A DNA stretch of 64,000 bases from positions 10,416,630 to 10,480,629 of the forward strand of contig JAAONU010000004.1 of assembly GCA_012932295.1 (NCBI GenBank), written 5' to 3'. This document shows positions 49,436 through 59,715 of the stretch, piece by piece. Source of the stretch: Cyclina sinensis. Taxonomy: Eukaryota; Mollusca; Bivalvia; Venerida; Veneridae. The translations under genes were made by a program, and so were the position numbers. Each line of letters opens with the position of its first letter. The stretch's first letter is position 1. Below the pieces are notes generated by a model. It was given only the letters and a program-made list of their open reading frames with translations. It was not told where the DNA came from and ran no database searches.

Positions 49436-52400
49436 ATTAGAGTGAAGTTAGCTATGAGATCTGCAATCGACGTTCGACATTCAATGTACAGCTATGCAAT
49501 CAACATTCGACTATGCATTAGCAGATATGCTAATACACAGTTGTGCAATCTACGTTCAGCTCTGCATTCAACGAATGTAGAGCTGTGCAATCGATATTCA
49601 GCTCTACATTCGAAACACAATATTCCTGAATGTAGAGCTATGCATTCGACATTCAGCTCTGCATTCAACGAATGTAGAGCTGTGCAATCGATATTCAGCT
49701 CTACATTCAAAATAAATTATTCCTTAATGTAGAGCTATGCATTCAACGTTCAGATCTGCATTCCCCGAATGTAGAGCTATGCATTCGACGTTCGGCTCTG
49801 CATTCAACGAATGTAGAGCTGTGCAGTCGACATTCGGCTCTGCATTCAACGAATGTAGAGCTGTGCAATCGACATTCAGCTCTACTTTCGAAATGCAATA
49901 TTCCTGAATGTAGAGCTATGCATTCGACGTTCGGCTCTGCATTCAACGAATGTAGAGCTGTGCAATCGACATTCAGCTCTACATTCGAAATGCAATATTC
50001 CTGAATGTAGAGCTATGCATTCGACGTTCAACTCTGCATTCCCCGAATGTAGAGCTATGCAATCGACGTTCAGCTCTGCATTCAACGAATGTAGAGCTGT
50101 GCAATCGGCATTCAACTTTACATTGAAGATACAATGTACATGTTCCTGAATGTAGAGCTATGAATTCGACGTTCAACGAATGTAGACCTGTGCAATTGAT
50201 ATATGGTCAACATTTAAAATACAATATAGAATTAGCAGTATCAGTAAGAGCAGTAGCACTAGGGAAGTCAGAAAAGTCTGGAAAATCTAAATCAAATTAA
50301 GACATATTTTAACATCTTGAGACGCAACCGGGTCTATTGCATAGGGCTGCCACTGTTTCTGACACTCCTACAGACTTTCAGGAATTTTGGTGCCAATCGT
50401 AAAATTGTCATGTAAAAAGTCTAGAGACCACCCGGTTCGATTTGAAAGGTCTGCGACTGTTTTTAACACTCTCGCAGAGTTTCAGGAATGTTGGTGCCAA
50501 TTAAGAAAATGACATTTTCGATGTCTAGTGACTCTCCAGGGTCGATTAAATTGGTCTGCGACTGTTTCTGACACACTGGCAGACTTTCAGGAATTTTGGT
50601 GCCAATAAAAAATGCCATTTTTTATGTTTAGGGTCTCTCCAGAGTCGATTTAACCGGTCTGCGACTGTTTCTGACACACTCGCAGACTTTCAGGAATTTT
50701 GGTGCCAATCAAAAAAACGCCATTTTTTTATGTCTAAGGGGTCTCCAGAGTCGATTTAACCGGTCTGCGACTGTTTCTGACACTCTCGCAGACTTTCAGG
50801 AATTTTGGTGCCAATCTATTAATGCCATTTTTTTATATCTAGGGACTTACCAGGGTGGATTTGACCGGTCTGCGACTGTTTCAGACACCCTCACAGACTT
50901 TTAGAAATTTGGTGCATATCAAACAAATGCCATTTTTGATGTCTTGTGACTCTCCAGGGTCGATTTAACCGGTCTGCGACTGTTTCTGATACATTCGCAG
51001 ACTTTCAGGAATTTTGGTGCCAATTAAGAAAATGCCATTTTTTATGTTTAGGGTCTCTCCAGAGTCGATTTAACCGATCTGCGACTGTTTCTGACACACT
51101 CGCAGACTTTCAGGAATTTTGGTGCCAATCAAGAAAATGGCATTTTTGGTGTCTTGTGACACCCCAGGGTCGATTTAATCGGTCTGCGACTGTTTCTGAC
51201 ACTCTCGCAGACTTTCAGGAATTTTGGTGCCAATCAAAAATATGCCATTTTTAATGTCTAGGGACTCTCCATGGTGGATTTAACCGGTCTGCGACTGTTT
51301 CTGACATCCTCGCAGACTATCAGGAATTTTGGTGCCAATCATGAAAATGCCATTTTCGATGTCTAGTGACTCTCCAGGGTCAATTAAATTGGTCTGCGAC
51401 TATTTCTGACACACTGGCAGACTTTCAGGATTTTTTGTGCCAATCAAGAAAATGCTATTTTTTATTTCTACGGACTCTCCAGGGTCGATTTAACCGGTCT
51501 GCGACTGTTTCTGAAACCATAGCAGACTTTCAGGAATTTTGGTGCCAATCAAGAAAATGCCATTGTTGATGTCTAGTGACACTCCAAAGTCGACTCAATC
51601 GGTTTGCGACTGTTTTTGACACTCTGGCAGACTTTCAGGAATTTTGGTGCCAATAAAAAAAATGCCATGTTTTATGTCTAGGGTCTCTCCAGAGTCGATT
51701 TAACCGGTCTGCGACTGTTTCTGACACCCTCACAGACTTCCAGGAATTTTGGTGCCAATCAAGAAAATGCCAATTTTGATCTCTAGGGACTCTCCAGGGT
51801 CGATTTAATCGGTCTGTGAATGTGACTGACACTCTCGCAGACTTTCAGGAGTTTTGTTGCCAATCTAGGAAAAAACATTTTTGTGTTTAGGGACCCTCAA
51901 AGGTCGATTTTACCGGTCTTCGACTGTTTCAGACACTCTTGCAGACTTTCAGAGTTTCCTACTGTTCTAACTGCTACTGCCAATTTCCCGTTTTTCCTAT
52001 AGCTACTGCTGGTACTACTACTGCCAACTTCATGTTTGAGTTAATTTCTATTGCGGCTACTGCTAACATCGATTGCACAGCTCTACATTCGGTGAATGCA
52101 GAGCTGAATGTCGAATGCATAGCACTACATTCAGGAATAGTGTATTTCGAATGTAGACCTGAATGTCGATTACACAGCTCTGCATTTGGTGAATGCAGAG
52201 CTGAATTTCGAATGCATAGCTATGCATTCGGAATATTGTATTTCGAAAGTAGAGCTGAATTTCGATTGAACAGCTGTACATTCATTGAATGCAGAGCTGA
52301 ACGTCGAATGCATAGCTCTACATTCGAGAATATTGTATTTCGAATGTAGAGCTGAATATCGATTGCACTGCTCTACATTTGATGAATACAGAGCTGAACG

Positions 52401-53139
52401 TCGAATGCATAGCTCTACATTCAGGAATTATTTATTTCGAATGTACAGCTGAATATCGATTGAACAGCTCTGCATTCGGTGAATGCAGAGCTGAATGTCG
52501 AATGCATAGCTATGCATTCAGAATATTGTATTTCGAGTGTAGAGCTGAATATCGATTGCACAGCTCTACATTCGGTGAATGCAGAGCTGAACGTCGAATG
52601 CATAGCTCTACATTCAGGAATTATGTATTTCGAATGTAGAGCTGAATATCGATTGAACGGCTCTGCATTCGGTGAATGCAGAGCTGAATGTCGAATGCAT
52701 AGCTATGCATTCGGAATATTGTATTTCGAATGTCGAGCTGAATTTCGATTGCACAGCTCTACATTCGTTGAATGCAGAGCTGAATTTCGATAGCACAGCT
52801 GTACATTCATTGAATGCAGAGCTGAACGTGGAATGCATAGCTCTACATTCAGATATATTATATTTCGAATGTAGAGCTGAATTTCGATTGCACAGCTCTG
52901 CATTTGGTGAATGCAGAGCTGAACGTCGAATGCATAGCTCTACATTCAGGAATATTGTATTTTGAATCTAGAGCTGAATGTCGATTGCACAGCTCTACAT
53001 TCGTTGAATGCAGAGGTGAACGTAGATTGCACAGCTGTGTATTAGCATATTTGCTAATGCATAGCCGGGTGTTGATTGCATAGCTGTACATTGAATGTCG
53101 AACGTCGATTGCCGATCTCTTAGCCAACTTCACTCTAAT
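49436..53139. mobile_element. Foldback (FB/TU-like) DNA transposon, 3,704 bp
   Basis: Both ends start ATTAGAGTGAAGTT and stay near-identical in inverted orientation for at least 170 bp. The left arm (49,436 to about 50,215) and right arm (about 52,066-53,139) then become arrays of a ~42-bp unit, GAATGTAGAGCTGTGCAATC..ATTCAGCTCTGCATTCAAC, itself an imperfect palindrome. The core (about 50,280-51,960) is some sixteen direct copies of a 105-bp unit with GGTCTGCGACTGTTTCTGAC and AGGAATTTTGGTGCCAA. A perfect 9-bp duplication TGTTAAATC flanks it. This architecture and duplication length match Drosophila FB elements, now usually grouped with Mutator-like transposons. No transposase is visible, so it would be mobilised in trans. 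ORFs inside are repeat read-through. Confidence 0.93.
50280..51960 (+). repeat. 105-bp tandem array, core of the foldback element
   Basis: About 16 direct copies. The consensus runs through CTCCAGGGTCGATTTAACCG, GTCTGCGACTGTTTCTGACA, CTCGCAGACTTTCAGGAATT and TTGGTGCCAATCAAGAAAAT. The unit is 35 codons, so a frame with RFNRSATVSDTLADFQEFWC stays open over several copies. I regard that as a by-product of unit length. Confidence 0.92.
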
Positions 53140-53148
53140 TGTTAAATC
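53140..53148. repeat. Target-site duplication, right copy
   Basis: TGTTAAATC directly right of the foldback element. On the minus strand it is GATTTAACA, in frame as Asp-Leu-Thr of the receptor-like exon. Confidence 0.9.
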
Positions 53149-53292
53149 TATGACAGTTCCGTCATCTTGAAACTTACATTTGCACTCATTAATTCCTGTA
53201 CAAACATGCAAGTTCTGCGTAATAACGTCTTTTGTGAAAACTGGAAACAACACGAGAAAAACGTGCGCCAACATTCCGGAAATACTAGTCAT

Positions 53293-53847
53293 CTCGATGC
53301 ATTCCTACAAACTCTTGTCAAATCAGAAGAATTTTATTTTATTATCTTTGATTTGTTTTTTTTTTAATTCTCTCCATCCAAATAATTTGAAATGAAGTTT
53401 CACAAGAACACTTCCTCCATTGCTCTAAAATACACTGTCCTTAAAGAAACACTAAATGAGCTCTTTGGAAAATCACATATTTAATAAGTCTTTGTAGAAA
53501 CATTAATCATGTTCCACATTATATTTCATTTTCTTCACATTTCTGTTCTTTTTTCGTGCTTACTTTTTATCAGTATTGGTAAGTGTAATTTACAACCTTA
53601 ACATAAATGTATGTATGGTAAGTTATGATAAAGTTAGTTTTATAGATTTTAATTTAGACTTTATAGGCCAGTTTCATATCGGTTTAATTCTTTATCATTT
53701 GTGATAACTGATTAGGAATATCAAATGAAATGATGGGCGATATGTCCACTTATCAAAACTTGTTACACATACTTATTTGTATATAGTTACACATTCAATG
53801 ATTTTTAATATAGTTGACACTTGTTTATTAATTCATTTATTTACAAA
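53293..53847. promoter_or_regulatory. Divergent intergenic region between two receptor-like genes
   Basis: 555 bp separate the opposed start codons, so both promoters and 5' UTRs probably lie here. The DNA is AT-rich and I see no clear TATA, initiator or palindromic site. A shared bidirectional promoter is an inference from spacing only. Confidence 0.45.
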
Positions 53848-56800
53848 ATGTTAATTAGATATCTAATATTCGGAGTCTTTGAAACATTCATTTTCATTGG
53901 AGCTGTGAGTTCTGAGTCATGTGACCGGAAGTCAACATGTTCATGTGAATGCTCAAACGGAATCGTAGACCTAAAATCGCTCGGCATGAAAAAGGGACCA
54001 AGGTATGGACATGTAGATTTACATACATATATATATTTATTTTTAACATGGGCGTGTTCAGATGTGTATCCCATAGTAAAGCTTGATGACGTCATCTGAT
54101 GCTTCCGGAACTCTTTGATGAAGTCTTCTTCACACTTAATCGATCTTTAGCGGAACAACTCGATCAGTTACGATTGACCGAGCTGCTGTCCACACTCGCA
54201 TTCAATCCAGAGATATTTTCAATATCACACACTGGTCAACTGTCAAATTTATTAACATTTTACAGAATGCACAAGGCCATGAATATATTATAAAAAATAA
54301 CAATACTTTAACCATATTCATTTCTAGATTTTCTTGTATTTAGAACATGCACAAATGCTTTTCATGATTTACTCATGCTTTAAGGTACAAAGACGTGCCA
54401 GCTTTGGACCAGTACAAGTATTCCTATAATCCCTGTGACCCTTTCACTGAAACTGAGGGGTCTACTTTTGAGGACCACTGCCATGATGTTGCTGTAAGTA
54501 TTCTGTTCTTCCTTTTTTGTACCCAGTACATTACCGTGGCTTATCGTTTGGTAAATTATGGATAAGAATTCTAAGTTTGAAATCTTAATGACTCGGTTAA
54601 TCGTTTTATTAAGGTCTTTAAATTTTTATGATAATTTACGTTTAGAAATATTTTCTTTAATCATTTTAGCTAGGTGCAGGATAAAGGCTACAGAGTGAAA
54701 TCCTAAGCATTAAGAAACAGACTTAATGTTTGCCCCTCCCATTTTTGATCTTTCACTTCTTTTCTACATAAACGAACCACTCCCACTTGAGCTTTCTGAC
54801 TGGCTAAATAAGTAGGGCAAATACTAAAGCTTGAAAGATGTACATACATGAATACATAATTACTTCTAGTATCTATAGCTCGAAAGTAAAAGACAGCTTT
54901 ATGCAGTGTATCACCATAACAGGTTAAAAGACAGGCAAGGTTAGAACTAGGCAATAGGGGCAGAATCTTGTGTTTAGACACCGCCTTCTTTTGAAACCAG
55001 CTGAAAACTATGCATCAAATAGGTGGTCATTATTTAGAAACTGTACTTCATTTCTTTCCTGATTTTAGGCATGTCAGGTGATTGACCAGTCGGGAACGTA
55101 CCAGTTTTATGACACCGGGACGCAAGATTCGGTGTCATTCTACACGGCACCTGCCAGAGACGTTGGTCTTCAGGATATCGACACAGACGTAGTTGTCGCC
55201 AAATATACGTCAAAAGATGCGGCAAGGTACGGAATTTAAACACTGTTGCTAAGCAAGTTAAATCATTATGCAAGCAAGTCATTGTTGTTGGTAATGAATA
55301 GACCTTCATTTTTTCAAGATACATGTGTTTATTATACAATTATTTACTAGTGTGCCATTGAATATGATGTGATATTCACCGGCCAAATATTATATTGACC
55401 GAGGCAAAGCCGAGGTCAATATACCATTTGGCCGGTGAATATCACATTATATTCTATGGCACACTAGTCAATAACTGTTTTATTATATGACTACATACAA
55501 TCGTTTCTAATAAGTTTCTTCCAGACTGATTTTACATTCATTACAATGTGTTAATTATTTGTACGATTTTTTATACTCATTCTCACATTACAATTATACT
55601 CAGAAGTCTGACAGGTGATTTTGAAATCCAATATAACTTCAAAAATAAAAATATTAAAAAAAACACACACACCAGACGCCATTTCTTAGAAAAATGTATT
55701 TTGTTTATTTCCCGGCATAAGAGTAATTTTGTTAACTGAGTGCCGGGCACCAGACAGCACTACTACGAGCAACCTCCCACGCAGTGAGCTCCCCTAACAG
55801 GATTAGATCTCTGCCGTCACAACATTTTCGTCAAGATTTTTGACCATATTTTTTTTCAATTTTGATTTTTTTAACGTTAACACGGGTTTGCTAATGTTTC
55901 AAGACTGTAAGGTGATAGATGTAAACTCAAATAAAAAATACTTTCGGAAACATAAATATTATGAGAATAATTTTTTAATATCGCACCAACAATATGACTG
56001 CTTTTGAAAAAGAAATCATTCAAGTTATGAATACTACTGTACTAAAGTTCTTTTTTTTTTTTACAGAAAAGAAATTTTGTCAATCATATCGGCAGACTTG
56101 ACACCAGAGCTGAAATTATAGTGTCGCTGTTTATCACAGATGAAACAATTTTTCAACGGTTTCTTTGGCGTATCCGCAATCTTGACACAATCATGTGATA
56201 AGACCATCATCACGTGATTCGTGTGAAGGCAGTGGTTACTGAGCGTAGCGTAACCGGTGCGCGGAGTTTGTACTACGAGTATCAACAGCAATCTATTTTT
56301 AGACCTAAAATATAACATGGGAAAAACCCAGAATGCAGGAATATAACGATATATTGTTGGTCGCCGACTGCGCTTTGAACCAATGGGATCGCGTCTATTT
56401 ATAGGTCATATAATAATAGAGGATATTTATCAGCTCATTAAAAGCATAGCTGTCTAAACTATTTGAATTATACATGCAGAGGTTTTCCACATGTTTGAAT
56501 AAACATGTGATCGGTTTACTCCTTTTTAGAACAAAAGGATGAAAAAAAGAATAAAACAGTCCCCCAAAAAACCTGCAGACTTAAAAATTATTATTTTCAG
56601 ACAAACGGAAGTTGTACTTGTTTGTAACGATCAGGATTCTAACACGGCGTTTGATACTCTTGGGGAAATAACAAACAACCCGCCAACCTACGTACGTATA
56701 AGCATGGGTCTTTCAAAGATAGCATATGAAATATTGTGAAGATCTTTCAGATTCACATTGTCCCGACTGTGTTATTAAGCGTAGAAATGTATTCGTTGTT

Positions 56801-58504
56801 CAGGGATAGCTTAGAAATGTATTCGTTGTTCAGAGATAGCTTAGAAATGTATTCGTTGTTCAGAGATAGCTTAGAAATGTATTCGTTTTTCAGAGGTAGC
56901 TTAGAAATGTATTCGTTGTTCAGGGATAGCTTAGAAATGCATTCGTTGTTCAGAGATAGCGTCTTATTTAATACAGGAATGTTAAAAACACAAAGCCAAC
57001 TGTCTCTTGTTTATTCTTAAGCTTAAAGTCGACATATGTTCCCAAGTGCCGGATGTGTTTTGTAACATTCCGGAATTGAAAAGGGAACGCGTTTACGCAA
57101 ACGACAATACAAAATCTACATCTGAATGTATATATCGAATACTGAGCATACTCGCTGAATTTTCGGACACTTCTGAGCCAAAATTATTCTGACATTATAT
57201 AGACACCTAATTTTCGAACACAAATACAGCTTATAGAATTCAGGTCTTTTGTCCCGCATCCTTGCACTTTTGTATCGATGGCAATGGGTGTTATGGTAGG
57301 TATTTGAGGTCGTTTACCCTCGGTACTGGCAAAAGCCATATGACCGAGCACGTCTTATAATTATTATATCATATATTTTTTATTTTTCTTAATGACGTGT
57401 ATAGGGTATTTAATGGGTGTTACTTTTCATTTCAGCGATTTATACTTGTGTCCCCTCACTGCTGTTTTGGAAGTGGTTCAGGACTGAGTCCAGGCTCCAT
57501 ACTTCTCATTATGTTAGTAAAATTTTCTATATATCATCCTGTCAGTCTTGTTAATTCTATTTTATTTTTGTCTTTGATGTTTTAAAATCTGATGCTTGTT
57601 TTTCTTTAAAATTCTCCCTCACTTTTTTTCCTTTAGAGTGAGATGTGGATTACATATTGAAATGAAGACTGTCGGGCTACTATGGTTTACTTGAGAGAAG
57701 GGAGACAACTTCATAACACTTGTTAGATAAGGACAAGTCATGTCAGCTTTGGTAGAAATTAGCCAAATCTTTGTAAGAGAATAGAATCAGTGAAGAAGAT
57801 TGTTTTATTGGCTTTATGCTCACATTACCTATCTCCGGCATTTGTTACAGCTTATGTATAGAGTAAGACAAGGCATTATGGTCATATAACCTGTCTCCTG
57901 CATTTGCAACAGTTTTTTTTGTAGGCTACAGAGAAATCTCCGCCACATTTTAATAAAAAAAATAACATATATTTTCAGCTTTTTCTCACTGTTAAGTGCT
58001 TATCTTATTGCGGGCGTTATCATCCAAAAATTCCGCTACAATGCTTCGGGTGCGGATCTAATGCCTAATTCTACATTTTGGTTTGAACTGCCTTCATTAA
58101 TAAGGGTAAGTATGAATGAAATAGACCTAAGACTATGTAGGGTTTAAAATTTGCCATAAAATATTAGTTGCCTTTTTTTCCAGTCATACTTTTTTTTCTA
58201 AATCATTTAGAGTGAAATTAAACTGGCTTATAAAATCGTTTAGTAGACTAGTGTGGAATTACGCTGACGGATTTCTGGGACATAGGCCTATTGAGCTTAT
58301 TTATCTTCACGACAAATGATAAACAATGCTGTCGTTATAGGTTACACTATGACTTCCTGGCATGTTTGCAGATTTGTTCATATTAATTCCTTCCAGTTCA
58401 TAATATTTTGTTTGCATGTTCAAGATAGTATTCAGAATTTTCTTTCACAGGATGGTTGCAACTGCGCTCTAAGACGGAAGAGTCCATATAAAATTTTACG
58501 GTGA
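53848..58504 (+). CDS. Cation-dependent mannose-6-phosphate receptor-like (MRH/ATG27-type) protein
   Basis: Type I membrane protein of the Golgi/endosome sorting family. Seven exons: 53848-54002, 54385-54493, 55069-55226, 56601-56691, 57436-57512, 57979-58105, 58451-58504. Phases agree; 771 nt, 256 aa (vertebrate CD-MPR is about 277). Residues 1 to about 22 are a signal peptide. Six cysteine-rich MRH-like segments include CDRKSTCSCEC, KYSYNPCDPF, ACQVIDQSG, EVVLVCNDQ and ILVSPHCCF. A transmembrane helix lies at about 190-212 (SILLIIFFSLLSAYLIAGVI). The tail motif STFWFELPSLIRDGC is the FW..L..L..DGC signature of this family. By eye the four sugar contacts (Gln in ACQV, Arg in AARQ, Glu in LGEI, Tyr in PPTYRF) are present. 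The tail ends RRKSPYKILR and lacks the acidic dileucine motif of vertebrate CD-MPR. True M6P binding is not proven. Confidence 0.88.
55330..55488. mobile_element. Long hairpin (MITE-like) in intron 3
   Basis: Arms of about 70 bp: TTTACTAGTGTGCCATTGAA..GATATTCACCGGCCAAAT pairs with ATTTGGCCGGTGAATATC..GGCACACTAGTCAATA. A small inner stem GACCGAGG / CCGAGGTC makes it almost a perfect palindrome. It may be one end of a larger element, because TATTATATGAC at about 55,481 is inverted as GTCATATAATA at about 56,404. Confidence 0.75.
56783..56965 (+). repeat. 30-bp minisatellite in intron 4
   Basis: Six copies of a 30-bp unit around TAGAAATGTATTCGTTGTTC and AGAGATAGCT, starting about 90 bp after the exon 4 donor. 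With ten codons per unit one frame stays open (EMYSLFRDSL repeated). It lies between good splice sites, so I treat it as intronic. Confidence 0.9.
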
Positions 58505-59005
58505 CGTCATCGAATGACGTGTTGGGTACATTCAGTCTATCAATTCATTCATTACCAAAATATGACAGAACTTTACATTGTCTACGTTATTTTTGTTTTA
58601 TTCATTCCCACCAAACTCACACCGAAAGTGTAAAACGCAGAAACTCACAGGAAATTCTTCCTGTAGGGATTCGAAACAGTGACCTCTGGAACGGGAGTAC
58701 GGCGCCCTAACTCTTCGCAACATTCTAAAATCAGTATTATATTCTTCAACATGGGTAAAGGGGCGAGCGAAGGTCTCCCATCAAATAAGCGCTTACATAT
58801 TTTAACACACTTGTAAATTATTCCGCCTTTGTTAAAAAGTTAGAAGAATTAGGCATATAATGTATATAAGAGTGTCGCTTCCCTTTCCTGGTGACTTTTT
58901 TTCAGTTTTGCCAAGATCCCGGTAACAAGATTTTGTAATTATAAAGGGTATACCAGTTTACTTGTATCTTATTGCAGAAATTAATTTGTCAACGACGGGT
59001 TCCGG

Positions 59006-59011
59006 AATAAA
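59006..59011 (+). promoter_or_regulatory. Candidate poly(A) signal, receptor-like gene
   Basis: AATAAA about 500 nt after the stop codon. Confidence 0.45.
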
Positions 59012-59214
59012 ATTCATTTTAAAACAATACAGTGTCTTTTGTTTCCTCATAAACATTGTTGCTTTGAAGCTACAAATAGATTGATAAAAGAAGATTTTTA
59101 TTTTTAATTCTTGAGCAGTTTTCATTTATTTCTTTATTCAATTATTTTTATTTATTTATCTGTTTATTTACTTTTTGGTGTGGGGGATTGGGTGGAAGGT
59201 AGAATTAAAGATAA

Positions 59215-59715
59215 TAAAGGAATACGTATATAAAAAGTAAGTAGAATTTGAAAGAAAAAAGAAAACAGCAAAGAAGGAAGAAAGAAACAAAAAAAAGAAA
59301 AAAAAGGACGAGAAAAGTATAAAAAGGAAGAAGAAAAGAAAACGAAGAAAAAAGACAGACGGAAAAAACAAAAAAAGAAAGGAAGAAAAAAGTATAAAAA
59401 AGGAAGAAGAAAAGAGATCGAAGAAAAGAAAAAAAGCAAGACATACAGAAAAAAAAAGAAAGAAAGGAAGAAAAAAGTATAAACAGGACAAAGGAAAGAG
59501 AACAAAGAAAAGAAAAAAAGAAAGACAGACAGAAAGAAGCAAAAAAGAAGGGAAGAAAAAAGTACCAGAGGAAGAAGGCAAGAGAAAGAAGATAAAAACA
59601 AGAAAGAAGAAAAGATAGACAGGAAAATAATCAAAAGAAAAGGGGAAAGACAGAACATAATAAAACACTGAAAAGGAAAGAAAGTAATTCAATAGAAAGA
59701 ACAACAACAAAAACA
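59215..59715 (+). repeat. ~500-bp polypurine tract
   Basis: The plus strand is almost wholly A/G (GAAGAAAAAAGTATAAA, GAAAGACAGACAGAAA words) in irregular units of roughly 90-100 bp. Three long minus-strand ORFs across it (Phe/Leu/Ser only) are composition artefacts. Confidence 0.9.

Larger units (their letters stand above)
47894..53292 (-). pseudogene. Mannose-6-phosphate-receptor-like paralogue, exon 1 split by a transposon
   Basis: Minus-strand pieces: exon 1 as 53140-53292 plus 49398-49435 (the second piece starts with a repeat of the 9-bp duplicated site), then 48956-49043, 48519-48646 and 47894-47984. It starts MTSISGMLAHVFLVLFPVFT (signal peptide). CTGINECKCK, FKDVPSKDGYLYSYNPCGPF and VYLMCDNNPNPG follow, matching the plus neighbour in order and phase; exon 4 is 91 nt in both. 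It would be a luminal MRH/ATG27-type domain. The 9-bp target site encodes Asp-Leu-Thr; the insert plus duplication adds 3,713 nt, which shifts the frame and brings stops. No transmembrane or tail exon is seen downstream. Splicing out of the insert cannot be excluded, so 'pseudogene' is an inference about this haplotype. Confidence 0.8.

Noticed and set aside
49436..53139. CRISPR-like array or satellite gene family
   Set aside because: Repeats are contiguous, palindromic and without unique spacers, in an animal genome; the foldback-element model explains all of it. The Cys/Arg/His-rich ORFs are repeat translations.
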